DNA of 64,000 nt from Heliocidaris erythrogramma (GCA_025617745.1 CM046859.1:23064006-23128005); one strand, 5' to 3'; shown: positions 12,891-26,235, numbered from the stretch's first letter. Translations and numbers: made by a program. The notes: a model not told the origin generated them from the letters alone.

Positions 12891-12892
<2 letters not shown>

Positions 12893-12921
<29 letters not shown>
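12893..12921. repeat. (CT)n microsatellite
   Basis: A short pure dinucleotide run in an intron. Confidence 0.9.
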
Positions 12922-12929
12922 CCACACTT

Positions 12930-15163
12930 TCTCTTTCACTGTCTGCCAGTGTGTTTGCACAAATTAGGATATGCCCTTGCCAGTGTAAGCTTTCCTTTGT
13001 TAATTTTTTTTTAAAGAAATAAAAAAGAAATAAATGCATTTTGTACAGCAAAAGTAAGATGTAATTCTAGACATATATATTTAATACCAGGAGCATCTGG
13101 TTTGCATGCATGTAACACCACACAACATTTACTCCTGAATTAATGAGGTACATGTATGTAATTTAACATCACATTGTATAAACAATTAACAGAGTAGTCG
13201 GATGGCTTTATATGGTTGCAGAAGGATATAGTGTGCATGTCTTTGTATTGTTATGATTTGTTATACATGTATTGCCACATAAATACCATATCGTGTAACA
13301 AAGTTCAAGGCTTGTTGGGATATACTTGTTTCTACTTGGTACTTGAATAGTAAACTTGGATAGAATATATAAGACACTTATTTTCAGACGAAAACAAAAA
13401 GAATCATGATTTACAACTTGTTCCATGAAATCTTATTTCTTGTACAATTTGTTTGAGAGTCAGAAGGGTCATATACTTTAACAGAGAGTTACTCCCTTTT
13501 GGCACTCAATAGAGCTGTAAGGATTAAATAGGAATAATGAGCATCAAGTCATGTGATTTTGTGAAGTCGTTATAGTATCTGACTCATATATTACCTCAGG
13601 GAAAGAAGCTTCTCCTAACTTCCTTAATGATATTATTATCTTTCATATTTTATGTTGCCTTGAAGAATTTGAATAGGTTCTTTTACCCATAACTGTCAGC
13701 CTGACTCATACTCAGTGCTGGCAACATTGCAAAGATTGACAGGTCTACAAAGTAGGAAACATTGATCATATTTCTTGTGATCCATCAAACATCATACAAT
13801 AGGCAATAGTCCCTCTTATACTAAGATCTATGAATAAAAGCAATTTAATTGTTTAAGGCCTAGTTATTAATGATTGAATGACTTTATTATTAAATGATAA
13901 ATGTAAATTGCAATGATTAAAGTCTACTGGCCAATGTTACATCTGGTAGATAAACCTTAATAGGGAGATTTGATTGGCTAATGGAAAAATTGAATCTTTT
14001 CGTATTTACTGGTCTCAATGACATTGTATTTTTCTTTTCATTGAAAATTGTACAAATTGGAGATGGGTGATAATGATATTCTAATACTCAGTGTTGTTGA
14101 CTAGTTCCTCTCTTTTACCAGAATGATAGTAGCGTGGTTTTAAAGTAGTTTAACATCTTTCTTGCTTCTATTAGATGACATGTGACAATGTTTGATATGT
14201 GCCTTTAAGACCTAAAAGGAAGGTCTGAGCTTAAATGCTTGCTTGAGCACAGGAACTGTGCTGGGCTGAGTGTATCATGTGATATCAACAAACACTCACA
14301 TGATTATCAAAACTATAAACAAAACATGATGGGCCCTGTACATATGTAGGGCCATTCTTTGTAAAGTGAAACTTTCGGTTTCTTATTTTGCCTCATTGCC
14401 AGAAAATCAGATTACATTTTATTGATATTTTTGTATTACCAGTTTCTTACGTGAAAAAGATTTCCTTTTCTTTGACAAGAAAAAGTCATTTCCCAACCAT
14501 AATTTATTTAACGGAGGCATTAAAAAAATGCCCTTTCTTGAGTGGTCACACACACGACCGACACAATTTTTACTTCTAAAAGAAAGAATGTTCACTAATT
14601 TATGGAAAATTGCTTTCAAACTGTTCAGAGCAATCCCATCATACAGCAATGAAAAGTGGAAACTGGCACTCCAAGGGAAATACAAGAAAAGTAGGTTTGA
14701 ATACCTACAAGTAAGACCCTTTTTCGTGCGAGTGACCGACCTATTGTTGACCTCTGACAGAAAATGATATACTCTCATTTAAAAGTATTCACCCTCCTTC
14801 GGTTGGGGTAAGATTGTTATTCAAATATCCAAAATGAGATCGAGACTTCTACTACAAGACACATACTAGAAAATTGGGTTTAAATTAGCTATTTTTCAGG
14901 ATTTTAGTGACACACGTGACTGAGAATGGCCCTGTAATATTAATTTTGTATTCATACTGCGTGATGTTGAAGTTAAAATTTGCATCCATGGTTGGATGGA
15001 ATATGTGCTCCAAATCTGCTTTCCATCTAGAGGCTTTCCCTACCATGTGAGTCAACAAAAATGCAACTCTGTTCAATAGTTCGCTGTTTACAAATTATAT
15101 ATTTTGATGCCATTTTTGTGTACTATCTTTTCATGGTTAAATAAATGGGGGACAAGTGAAGAG
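12930..15163. other. PDE4 intron sequence, nothing bounded seen
   Basis: AT-rich intronic DNA. A 79-codon frame at 14,528 has a phase-0 donor-like site and no acceptor partner in PDE4, so I did not annotate it. Confidence 0.4.
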
Positions 15164-15303
15164 ACCTGGGCCCTCTTGTTCAACACAAGTCAAAAAATTA
15201 AACGCAACTTGATTTTCAACCAATCAGGATCGCGTATTTGGGACTTCCGTTTAATTTTTTGAGTTGCATTTGACTTTTTATGCAAGAAGGCTCAGGTCAA
15301 AAC
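15164..15303. mobile_element. Small palindromic element, CCTGGGCCC/CTCAGG ends
   Basis: A perfect 15-bp inverted pair (TCAAAAAATTAAACG at 15,190-15,204 with its complement at 15,248-15,262) sits inside weaker outer arms (CCTGGGCCCTCTTG against CCTGAGCCTTCTTG). The loop carries CCAATCAG, as does the element at 57,938, which has similar GGGCCC ends. They look like members of related fold-back families. Confidence 0.6.
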
Positions 15304-17885
15304 TACCTGGGCCAACTACAGCAAGGCATTGCCAGAGGAATGCTGCAGCGTGCTGAGAAGTGTCTGGAGAGGCATGGTGGCCAGATGGAATATTCAATAA
15401 TCGCCAACTTGAAAATAGCATATCATGCTATAAACATTTTACAGCAAGGCATGCAAGTAAAACTGTTTTGATAAACAGGCTTGAAACGTATTCACACTTT
15501 GACCGACTTTAACTCGGTCACAATCACTACCCCTATTATGTCATCGGTAGAATAACAACTATCAAATATGGTATCAAACTCATCCAAGAGTAACTCTACC
15601 ACACCATGTCACCTACAGCTATATTGAAAACGTTGAGGGAAAAAAAATTGAAAAAGTGCTGCATTTTTATTGACTTGCACCGTATGTATATAGTCACCAT
15701 GAGGACATTTCATAATGCTTTGAATGTAAAATTAACCTTTCCAAAAACCTTGTGGATATTTCGCTGAAAGTGAGTAGCATGCTCTGCAAAGGGATAAAGA
15801 CCGTGCATTTCTCATTATACCTTTCTCTTGGATAATGTACTTGTCAGGATTAATTGTGTTGGTTATGTTTGGGAAAGATCAATTTAGACAGTGGATGGGA
15901 TCAGAAGAGGAAGTTGTTGATTAAATGTTAGACATACAGCTTGGGCCTGCATTTCCGGCTCATCCATCAATTCTGATGTGTGTTGAATGTGTGACTGGAA
16001 TATGTAGATAGAGGAGAAACTAGCCGGGGTGAGGAGTAGAAAAGATGAAAGATAACTTGGTGTAACTGTAATGACAAGAAATCAAAGATGCATACTTACC
16101 GGATATTGTGCAATTTATTATGTAACAACAATATAAGAAGCAGAAAAATTAAAAACTTTAAAAGTGGTAAGGACCTGATTTGTTGTGTAGTATTTGTCAC
16201 AGTTAGTCGCTAATTATATACATACATGTAGTGTACCACTCTCATTTTAGCAGACAGTTTTCAATGCTCAGATAGCAAATTTCTTGAAGTAATATAATAG
16301 ATTTTCATGTAAATAAAAATCCCATTGAGTAATGATACAGACAGTGCTTTTAATACACATTTTTAGCCATTGGTGTACCATAGGTAATTTGCTGTTGTTT
16401 TTCTTCTTCTTATCTATGTACAGATAATTATAAGCTGGATGCATTGTGGAAAAGAAAGAGGATTAAGAGAATAATAAAACATAATTTTGTTACACTCTAT
16501 TAATCCAGCTTAAGTAAACTATCAGAGCATGCAATGGACCACTGTAGTCAAAATTATTTCAAAAATTTCAAAATTTCAAAAATTATTCCAACAAAGAGTG
16601 ATTATAAATGGTAGATAATACACCCAACAACTTGATAGTGCAGTGATTCATCTTCCAGGAACTCCGTAGAGAATTATGTGGGAAGGTGATGAGAGAATAT
16701 GAACTTTAAGAATGATACACCATGAACCAGATAATGAAAGGATGTGAGACAAATAGCAACCAAGGAGAGAAATCAATAAAGATAGAATTGAGGCTGAAAA
16801 ATATAAATGAAAGAAGAAATTACCAGCTTCCGGCCTCGATCCTTACCCTTTTGTATGTAATATCCAGCAAGTGTGTGACTCGAGGGCTATTGGTCTTACA
16901 GGAAACAAGATTCTCGTTAAAGAGTCAAAAGAACAAGAAAATAATATCCTTTATACAGTATTCTTAACACCTCTAGTGAATGCCCTATCACTTGTTGATC
17001 TGCATCTTCGCTTTTGAAACTTCTCATTAATACTGAAACATGACGATATTGCTCAAAACGTTTGAGGGCATAAATGCAATCACAAGATTAAGTAGACACT
17101 CATTGATTGTAACATGTTTCATGATTTCCTTGAATTAGAAACTGACTCCCAAGTTCTTTATTCGATGCATCTACGTTATTTGTTTTTCCTTCAGCTAGTG
17201 TCTCTTCACTTGGAATATTGACAAAACACATTGGTTCTCTCCGGAAATTAAAATCTTATATTTCCTTGTAAATTTTTGTCTTTATTCTCTTCAATGGAAA
17301 TGTTGTTGTCAAGGTCTTGATTGTAATTATGACACTTATTCTTCTTCTTTTTTTAGCGTCAATGCAGTGTGGGCCAGGAATTGTTTGGAATCAAAAAACC
17401 TTTTATCAAACAAATCTCAAATTTCTGGCATATGCAGTTATTGTAGACAATATTGGATGAAAGCTGGGGGATGAAAGGTATGTTGACTAACAAGTGATGT
17501 GACGTGTCAAGTAGCAAGTATTCATATACGATAACTTTCTTCTCTATTTCTGAAAAAAAAAACTTATGAAGTGAAGGAAATTTGATTTTATTTTCTACCC
17601 TGCTTCCTTTGAGTAATGTTTACCTGGCCTTTCGATGAAGAAGCATCACATTGGTGTTCTCCTTGTCTGTATGTGTAGGATTTGTTTTTTCTCAGATGAA
17701 AGTTTAATGTGCTCACCTTGTAATTATTCATGAGGGATATTGCCTTTGATTGGTAGTATCTTGAGACATTTGAATTGGGAAATCAATTTTAGTTTTAATA
17801 GTGAACACTTTTTATGTATAATGTCAATTGAATTTAACTGACTCAGTAAGTATTAACCTCGGAAGTGTGTTATGTTTGTGTCTAT
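15304..17885. other. PDE4 intron sequence, nothing bounded seen
   Basis: No supported exon, RNA gene or defined element. The 63-codon frame at 15,280 overlaps the neighbouring fold-back element and lacks any other support. Confidence 0.4.
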
Positions 17886-18691
17886 TACCCCTTTCCCACT
17901 GCCGTCCAAATTTGGTCCGCACCAGGTCCGGACCAAATTATGTCCGTCGCAAGTGCTTTCACACCGCCGTGAAGATTTAGGCCGGACCTGGGCCGGACCT
18001 GGGCCGGACCAAACATATCCGTCGCAGTTGCCACGGAAACCACTTACCCCCCTCCATAGCCCCCCTCATGAAGCGCGCGACATCTGGAACCGGCTAGCTA
18101 GCTAGCTTCGCGCGAAACCCTCGCTCGCTGCTCACGATCACGTACGTACGTGTACGTATGTTTGTGTAAAGGGGACTTGTTTTGATTGTGTTCTTCTTCA
18201 TCATGAAAAGTTTACTCGAGCTGATTTTTTTCAGTGCTTTTACTAAACACTGTTCGATGCAGACAAGTTATGACTGCTTTAGATCAATCCTTCCATAGAG
18301 AAGTGAAAAGGAAGAGAGTGCTGTTTGCTCTTGCTCAAGAAGAAGGGAGTCGCTGGCGTAGTCATTCTCGCCGAAGACTGCTGATGATGATGTCGTACCT
18401 CGATGTCGTACCTCGATGTCGTACCTCGATGTCGTACCTCGATGTCGTACCTCGATGTCGTACCTCGCTGCAGTATATGCAATGGGCAGTACAGCTGACC
18501 GACGTATTTGGTCATTTGACAGGTATCATCATATCATCCATTTGGTCCGGACCAAATTCTTTGTGCTTTTCACACCAAATTTGGTCCGGACCTGAAACAC
18601 CTCTTGGTCCAGACCAAATGCTTTCACATCAAGATTTGGTCCGGACCATGTCCGGACCTGGTCCTGACCAAAGCTTGATGTGAAAGGGGTA
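17886..18691. mobile_element. 806-bp TIR element with 3-bp TAT target duplication
   Basis: The element starts TACCCCTTTC and ends GAAAGGGGTA, flanked by TAT at 17,883-17,885 and 18,692-18,694. The flanking quarters are filled with palindromic GGTCCGGACC-type motifs (TTTGGTCCGGACCAAA). A 3-bp duplication fits PIF/Harbinger-like elements. The interior has a short basic open stretch (REVKRKRVLFALAQEE then RRRLLMMM) that could be transposase debris, though this is weak. It also contains a six-unit 13-bp tandem repeat. It is GC-richer than the intron around it, suggesting a fairly young insertion. Confidence 0.75.
18389..18466. repeat. 13-bp minisatellite, six units of GATGTCGTACCTC
   Basis: Six perfect, uninterrupted copies lie inside the 806-bp element. 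As 13 is not a multiple of three, the array keeps frames open in a cycling pattern and produces spurious ORFs on both strands. Confidence 0.95.
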
Positions 18692-19069
18692 TATGATTGA
18701 TTTCTCTTTTGTTTCTTTAATACTTTGTAGTTAAAAGCTTTTTATTTTCCTTCTTCTTCTTTAAATGTTTCAATTGAATTCTAAAATATAAAATGATTAT
18801 GTTCCTTTTGGCTAGAGTTTTAGGAAGGAAATTAAAGGGTGAACAAAAAGTTTCTGCCTTGTGAGATCTCTTTTTTTAGAACTTGCTGCATTTCTTTTCC
18901 TGCACTTAATTTATACAAGTGTCTGATATATAATTATCGGGACCAAATCCCCCAATTATTTCCTTTTCAGAATCTAAGATGCTTTCGGCTTGGTGGTCTT
19001 TTGTACCCGTATGTTAACCTGTTCTCCCACCCTTGACATAATCCTGTATCAATAGGGATTAAGATTCAT

Positions 19070-19150
19070 TTAACCTGTTGACTACTGAATTCTCTCATTC
19101 TCATAGTCTTAATACAGGGATGAAATGGTTCCTCTTAGGCAAGGGGTTAA
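19070..19150. repeat. Dispersed ~80-bp repeat, TTAACC...GGTTAA ends (copy 1)
   Basis: Core shared with 51,538-51,615 and 60,293-60,377: TGTTGA, ACTGAATTCT, CTTAATACAGGGA, then GGTTCC and TAGGCAAGGGGTTAA. The ends are inverted (TTAACC with GGTTAA), suggesting a very short palindromic mobile unit. Confidence 0.7.
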
Positions 19151-19212
19151 GAGGATAGGTCTCAATGACAAGGTCAAACTGATCAATAAGATGCAAGTCT
19201 GTGAAGAGTTGT

Positions 19213-19260
19213 GATTATTATTATTATTACTATTATTATTATTACTATTATTATTTATTT
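19213..19260. repeat. (ATT)n microsatellite
   Basis: Imperfect TTA/ACT trinucleotide run, probably the tail of a degraded SINE-like copy. Confidence 0.85.
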
Positions 19261-19465
19261 GGCATTTCATCTAATTATACAATACAAGGATAAAATGAAA
19301 TACAAAGTGAAGACATATGATTCAGAGCCTCCCCTTATGCGCCCCCTGAAGTTGCCTGGAAGGAAAAATGGAATGCGGAATTCTTGTGACCCTTGGGCCT
19401 TTCCCTAACAATAACAATGACCTCTTGTTCTTAGGTGTTTTAGCTTTTGTTCCATGGTCCATCAG

Positions 19466-19885
19466 CCTTTTCACATGAGGGTATGGAAAGCTTATTAGTT
19501 TAAAGCTTATTAACTAATTAGCCCTAGAGCAAATTTTCCGTGTGAACATCGATCTATATACGATGTTCGTACAGATACGAACTTGCGATCTAAAGACGGG
19601 TCAGAGCAGCCTACAGATTCAAAGTTCATATGGAGGAGGCAAGAGATTTTGTGTATGAACGGATATACGTCTCTAACTGGGCGGAGCTAAGACCAGACGC
19701 GCGCTTTGATTGACATGACCTGCTATTATTATGGGCAATGGCCCTACTGCGCATTTAATCAGCAGTGAATCTCGAATGATCGCACCAAAAATTTTTTTGT
19801 GTCAATGACATCATATGTGAAGCTTATTAGTTAAAGCTCTTTAAACTAATCAGCTTTACAGAATTTTACCCCTGTGTGAATGCAG
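19466..19885. mobile_element. Degraded TIR element, AAGCTTATTAGTTTAAAG arms
   Basis: The left arm (TTCACATGAGGGTA, then AAGCTTATTAGTTTAAAG) resembles the reverse complement of the right arm (TTCACACAGGGGTA, then AAAGCTGATTAGTTTAAAG). Arms of about 65 bp flank a GC-richer interior. No clean target duplication was found. Confidence 0.45.
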
Positions 19886-21575
19886 AGCATATTCAACCAC
19901 TTCAATATTATCCTGGATCGATTGATTCTGAGACTTTCCAGGATGGGTATCAATGACAAGGTCAAACTGATGAATAGATGCGCACTGTGAATGATTAGTA
20001 ATCAATAACGATAACCTCTTATATAATCAGCACATGAATATAGTCTTCTGATCCAGTCCCTGTACTGTTTAATTATATTATATTCATAGTTCATAAATTA
20101 TTAGCCCCATTCAGTGCAATGGAGATTATGCTTTTCATCATTAATCTACACAATCAGTATTTACAATATTTATATAACATTTTTCTGTTTCAAAATTTAT
20201 GTTCATGATTTAATATAGGTTGAGTTAATGTGTTATACACACCATACATAGTTTAGGAAATGGGTATGATCACAATGATATTTGTGTCAAAAGGACAGTC
20301 GGTTGGTCTATCTGACACTTGAGCTAGTGATCATGATTAAAAAGGACCTGCTCTATGACTTATTCAAGAACATATTTTACCTGTACACCTGACACCCAAC
20401 CAATACCGGTATGTTTCTGAACCGCAACAGATCAGTTACTTGGCCTTCAGTAAAACCAGGTCTGCACTCACAACTAATGCTCGTATACATAACAAATGAG
20501 ATTACAACAAGTTGAATAGACTTTATTCCATGTCAGTGAATTTCCTGTGCCTTTTTTCTCTCAGCTTGATAATAAACAAGATCAGACTTTTTATATGGGT
20601 CATGAGCAAAAATGCAAACAAATGCAAATGGAAAGTGGGGTAACAGCACTTTTAATTGGTAGCACAAAGGGATTGATACAATGCTGTAATACTCTGCATT
20701 GCTGGAAGCTTAGTGACTAAACTACTAGTACTACTGAAACTTCTTTGGAATTCATAGATCTAAGAGCCTTACTAATATATTGTCTTGCAAGACCTGCATG
20801 GTATAGATGGGGCTTACAGTTAAGTTAGCCCACTCAGAAATTCCAATTGGCAAATATGTAGTGGAAAAGAAAGCAGCCTTTCACATTTGACTTTTTGCAA
20901 GTGTATTGTGGATGTGCAAGTCCCTGATTTGGTGCCTCTCTGGTCGAATAAGGAGACAATGTGAGAGGACTTGAATGTGTTGGATTGATAATAGAAGCAT
21001 CTGCATAGTGGGAAAATACATCAGAACATTGTCCACTTTGCTTTGAATTACACTCTACATGTTGTTGCATATTCCATCAAGATATTCAGTGAAACTGAAG
21101 TGGAATGGAAGAGAGGACCATCTGGAACTACAATCTTGAGAGAACATTTCATTGATGATTCAGAGGGGCAACTTGCAGATGAGGAAAGTGGAGACGTAGT
21201 GCCTCCCAAAGGAACGACAGGCTGCATGTTGCTGTGAATTCAGATGAATGAAAAGTTGGGCAAGGTTTCTTCTCTTTCTGCTAAGTACTGCTGAGAGTAC
21301 AGTCCTCAAGCCTCGTGGACCTGTTTCACCAAAGTGATGTTACCAGGTTCACAGTTGTGTGATGTGGGGAAACATCTGGAGATAAAGAGAGGTGGAATGG
21401 CGGTAAATGTGCGCAGGGATTGAATACGTAATGGAATGATGTACTGAATCTGCTGCCAAAGTGTGAGAATGCTCTACTAGACTTGAATATTGAGTAGCAA
21501 GGGAGATTCTCAGAGTTCTTAAACAGAGGAGGCCCTGTCTGGGAGAAAGATAGGTCCTCTACCATTCCCTGTAGA
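19886..21575. other. PDE4 intron sequence, nothing bounded seen
   Basis: Ordinary AT-rich intron. No exon candidate with phase-2 donor was found here. Confidence 0.4.
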
Positions 21576-22497
21576 CTAAGCCTGAGTCATATCGATTATT
21601 TCATAAACCGGGATTCGACGGCTTTGATTCGATCGAATACCGGTTAATCGATAAATGATGTGCGGTGAAAACAGAGTTGCACACAGTTAAGTTGCACGCA
21701 GTGCATGCACCATGCACCGGTGACCGGTCCGCTGGCATCGCGGGCATATGTATGGGCTCTCGCTGCTCGAAATTAACGATAGCCCGCTAGCCAATGGCTA
21801 GTAAAAATCACAGCGGACGAGCCAAAATCTTAAGTTTCTAGTCCGTATGGCTAGCCAAAATATCACTAGTGTCGCACGAAGCGATGCTCATTGTCGACAC
21901 ACCCGACAATGATTCAAATTCAAAGAATTAATAATCTTACTTTGTCTTTGGAGAGCTGAATGGAACACGTTTGTTCGATGCCAAAAAAAAAAAACAATAT
22001 GAAATAAATATAGACTCGACTTCATTCAGCTTCAGAGATCATTCAGAAGTAATTGCCAATTTGATGAGAGTGTGATATTAGTTATTGCGAATTAAGTAGG
22101 AACACTCGTACTCATGCCCGTATTTATCATGTTCAATTATACAATTGTCAAATTGACAATGCAGAGAGAGTGCAAGAAAATTATTGTAAACTTCAGTTCG
22201 TAACGACAAAACGATTTTTCCATAGAGAAAGCACAGGTAAAGCGCGACGTCCTCCGCGAGCGAATTAGCGAAAGTTAATTAGCCAACAGTTTGAACTTTG
22301 AAGTCGCCTTCACGTTCTCTGCTAGTATATATGCTGTACGTTACGGCGTTTCTTTTTTTATTTGATTTTTTCATGGTGGCTACGGTAGTCAAAAATCTGG
22401 CGGACTACAAATCGATGCACCGAATTTGCCAAAACGTATTCGGGATTCGATGTCTTCGATCGAACACCGGCTAACCAATCGATTCGACTCAGGCTTA
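21576..22497. mobile_element. ~920-bp TIR element, AAGCCTGAGTC termini
   Basis: The left end TAAGCCTGAGTC and the right end GACTCAGGCTTA are exact complements. The inner arms share ATCGATT, ACCGG and TTCGATCGAA motifs. CTGTAGA flanks both sides (21,569-21,575 and 22,498-22,504), suggesting a 7-8 bp duplication, although a TA duplication cannot be excluded. The interior is GC-richer than the flanks and has no long frame. Confidence 0.7.
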
Positions 22498-22986
22498 CTG
22501 TAGACAGTCCGGAGAAGATGATGAAGGAATACTAAGCAGTTTTATTTTTTGGAGGAGAGCATGATCTTATAGACAATTCTGTTTGACAATTGTATTGATA
22601 TTCAAAGGAAGATTCAATAAACTGTGAGCTCCATTTACCAAATTGATAGTGTAAATCATTTGTGATTTAATTTGTAATAAGTCAGGAGATGAATGAGGAA
22701 TATTTTAGTGGGATGAGATTCTTTTTCTCAGGCATCTTAAAGACACCTCTGCAGTTCACCTCTGCAGTTCCTAAAGATGATTGATTTTGCAAAATAATGC
22801 AGTAATAGTTAAGTCCCTACCTTTACAAATGGATATAGAATAGACTTTTACAATACATAATTAAATTAATAAATTTAAAAATATAAATATCATAAAAATA
22901 ATTGTTAAATCTGTATTCCAGGAATAATTTATGTAGAGAAAGATTTATTGTGAATGCCCTCGAACCCCGGCCACTACAACTTCACG

Positions 22987-23156
22987 ATGAATTCCTGGCC
23001 TGGTTCAGTTGGAACGCTATTACAGTATCTGTTAGCCCCTATGAGAGGTAAACGTGAACCAGTGGGGATAGTTGTTATAGAGGAGCCTGATGATGATGTT
23101 AATGATGACAAAGTGAACATGGACGCTATCCTGGAGAAGCCAAGAAGATCAGTCTG
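22987..23156 (+). CDS. PDE4: PDE4 alternative first coding exon B
   Basis: The ATG at 22,987 has A at -3; another in-frame ATG at 22,954 has a poorer context. The frame encodes about 56 residues: a short hydrophobic start (WPGSVGTLLQYLLAP), then an acidic segment (EEPDDDVNDDK) and a basic end (EKPRRSV). It closes at a consensus donor, CTG|GTAAGG, in phase 2. Joined to exon 2 it yields RRSVC-FDVENG, which matches the Cys-FDVENG/FDVDNG junction of several mammalian PDE4 long isoforms (for example VAHTCFDVENG). This residue match at the junction is strong independent support. The N-terminal peptide itself is not one I recognise. Confidence 0.72.
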
Positions 23157-23636
23157 GTAAGGAAAACTAGATTGTTGTTTGATTTGGCCAATCTATCTAT
23201 CAGGAGCGGATCCAAGATTTTGTATGGGGGTAGGGTCACTACTCGAAAATAATATCTGTTAAGCAGATAAAAAGGTTTTTTATCAGCCTTTTTATTCAGG
23301 TGTCTGTTGGGTCGCAAATTTGAAAGGTGGCAGGGCACATCTTTTGGGTTGTATACATGTACTTACGGTATAAAGCCAATCAGGTTTCAAGGGGGGAGGT
23401 ACATGGACACAAGGGGTGTGCCACAAGTGCATGTGTGACTTACGTTTTGTTTTGTTGTCGTTGAAAAAGGGTATGTGCCAGCCTGCCAGGTACCCACGAT
23501 ATTTATATTTGTAGTTCAGTAAGTTGTAAAATTATGTGTCATATAATGGTAAGTCAGTGATGTTGAAGAGTGTGTGTGTGCTGACTCCAAATCGCATCCT
23601 CCCACCCATGCTGCTGTTCTTGGAGATGGGTAAGGG

Positions 23637-24378
23637 TAGCCAGGATTAGCTTCGTGAATGTAGAAAAAAAAAATGGCTATACGCCTTCTACACACGAAGC
23701 TAGGCGTTATTACCCAGCAATCAGATTCCGCACGGGGTAGTACGACATGAAAAATGCCCTGAAATCACACTTTTCTGATAGTTTCCGCGACCCACAGACC
23801 CTTCCCCACAGCGTTTCCTCCTAGGGAAACGTTTGTAATGACAATTTTTTTTTGATTGACTCTAATTTTGGAAATATATCCATAAAAAGATGATAAAAAT
23901 TTCAGAAAACTCACCAGCGTTTGCGTATCCATGCCTCCGAGGTCATGCAGATCAAAATGGCGGCACGATCGCCGTAATCGAAATCATGAAAACTATTAGG
24001 CGCCGTTTGTAAATTTATTATTTAGCTCAATTATTTACATATAATTCACTATTTAGCTCTTTTCTACGATTATTATACGATAAAATGACATAAAGGATAC
24101 AATGTTTTATAAATAATGAATTTTGCAATTTCCATAATATTTGATATATAATGAATTTGTGAAATCATTATTTATAAATAATGGAAACTTCAAAATTCAT
24201 TATTTATATATGATGAATATTGTAAAATCATTATTTAAAAAAAATGGAAATTGCAAAATTCATTATTTGTCTTACTACCCCGTGCGGAATCTGATTGCTG
24301 GGTAATAACGCCTAGCTTCGTGTGTAGAAGGCGTATAGCCATTTTTTTTTTCTACATTCACGAAGCTAATCCTGGCTA
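23637..24378. mobile_element. 742-bp hAT-like MITE, 106-bp terminal inverted repeats, 8-bp duplication
   Basis: The left arm at 23,637-23,742 and right arm at 24,273-24,378 appear to be perfect complements over 106 bp, starting TAGCCAGGATTAGC. The 8-bp GGTAAGGG flanks both ends (23,629-23,636 and 24,379-24,386). An 8-bp duplication is characteristic of the hAT superfamily. The interior is AT-rich, with repeated CATTATTTATAAATAATG-type palindromes and no transposase. Intact arms suggest recent insertion or recent correction. Confidence 0.9.
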
Positions 24379-24386
24379 GGTAAGGG

Positions 24387-26230
24387 AGGGGAATGTTTGA
24401 TTATTCTTACTGTCTGATACAAGCTTGCTATCTGATATATGTTCACCTGTTTACACATCAGCTAATGGAGCTTCACATATACATTTCCCTTCTTCAGACA
24501 TGTTTAAACAACATTTGTGACATCTTTTGCCAAGTCTTCTTTCATATCAGACAATTACTCTAATTGGGAGGGAGGTAATGCAAGCAACGTGGATGTGATA
24601 ATCAATCAAACCAACTTGTCATGTTTACATTTCTCAAGCTTTGTGCTCTCATTTATGGAAATAGTTTCACTTTCAATTCAAGCTTCTTTCAGCTAGTTGG
24701 GGGCACAGGCTCCATTTTGACACTGAATTCAAAGACGACATGTTGAAATAGGCTTTAAAGTGGTTGTCATATATTAATGTCTATGTATAAACTCAGCTGT
24801 AAACATTTGGACTTTTAAAAAAAAATATAAAGAGCATTTTGAAAAGAAAGTTGAAAATGCCTCCACCTCACACTGAATTAAGTCAAACATGTTGCAGTGT
24901 AAAAATCACTTTTGACTTCACTTCGACCTTTTTTGTATTTTACTATAGTGAAAATAAGATTTCTTCTGTAATTGTACTTCTATTTTTTTTATATAGATAT
25001 ATCACAGATTTATTTTCCAGAGCTCTCTTTAACAGAGCTTTGCAAAGAAATATTACTCACTACTTCTAAGTATTTTTGTCATGTTAACAAACCTTTGTAA
25101 ACAATAGAACCTAGGAAACTATCAGTTAATTTACCAATTCCTTTTTATGGACACATGTACATTTTGTGCAACTCTCTGTGAATGTAATTAGAGTAGTTTT
25201 ATTTGTTTATCAATCCATCTCGTAAAGTACTCGTATCTCATCGCCTGTCTCTGTGGAGATGGAATGATGTACTTTGTTCAATATCCCTTCTGCATGTCGT
25301 TGTAGCAGAGGTATGGACCCATGATATTTAGAAACATCACACTATTTGTATCCCTGTCTCCTTATGTAAACTGAAGCCTCCATAATATTTAGAAAGTCCT
25401 AGGTCAACTCATCCTATCTGTGTTTGGCTGAGTAGCTTTATCTAATCAGCCGTTACTCTTCCGTAATGATGTGTTTTATGCTGAACTGCTGGAGGTGCCA
25501 ATTAATCCAGGGTATGTATATTTTAGACAGGATTCACCAGGGTTTCCTCCTTGGTAGAAGTGTAAACACTGCCCTCTATAGTCATAGCATGTACTCAAAT
25601 TAATATTGGAATACTCCCAACGAGTTGTGACAGATGGCAACACGGGCGATAGGTTTGTGAAAATAATATTTCCTTTTGCACATGATTCTTTTGGAAAATT
25701 TGATATGCTGTTCACCTCCCCCACCCCCCTTTTTCACAACAGTGATTTCCATACCCTGTAAGACCTTGAAAATGATAACTGTGGTAATCTAAATGGGTTA
25801 TTCTCACAATTTAAGAATTAATTTGATTTACACATTTCTCGAAAAATATGACAAAATGAATATCTTCATGAATTTATTCAGGAAACAGAATATTCCTGTT
25901 GAAATTTTCAGAGAAAATGCACAGCTTGTCTATCAATCATATATTTTCTAGCATTCTCTTCTCACTGCTTATATTCATGAACACCTGTCAGCTGCATGCA
26001 CTATCAGGTGGCTTCTAATGCATATAAATTCTGGGTAAATTTGATTTACTTGCCAGGTCTAGAAAAAATTATATGATTCCTTTTCATCTGTCAGTATGTT
26101 TTCATCCTGTGCAAAGTACATGTAGTGCTTATTAAAATTTCCATCATTCTATTTCTCTTTAACCCATTGTGTACAGGAGTTGGGTGGTTCCTGTATTAAT
26201 TCTATTTTCCCCATCTTATCTTATCTTAAC
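24387..26230. other. PDE4 intron sequence, nothing bounded seen
   Basis: AT-rich intron without supported features. Confidence 0.4.
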
Positions 26231-26235
26231 TATTC

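Noticed and set aside
14528-14767. 79-codon frame with a donor-like CAA|GTAAGA, tested as another PDE4 start exon
   Set aside because: The donor would be phase 0, which cannot join the phase-2 UCR1 exon.
15280-15471. 63-codon frame with Gln-rich, helical look
   Set aside because: Its start lies in a palindromic element, no splice signals fit PDE4 phases and I recognise no family.
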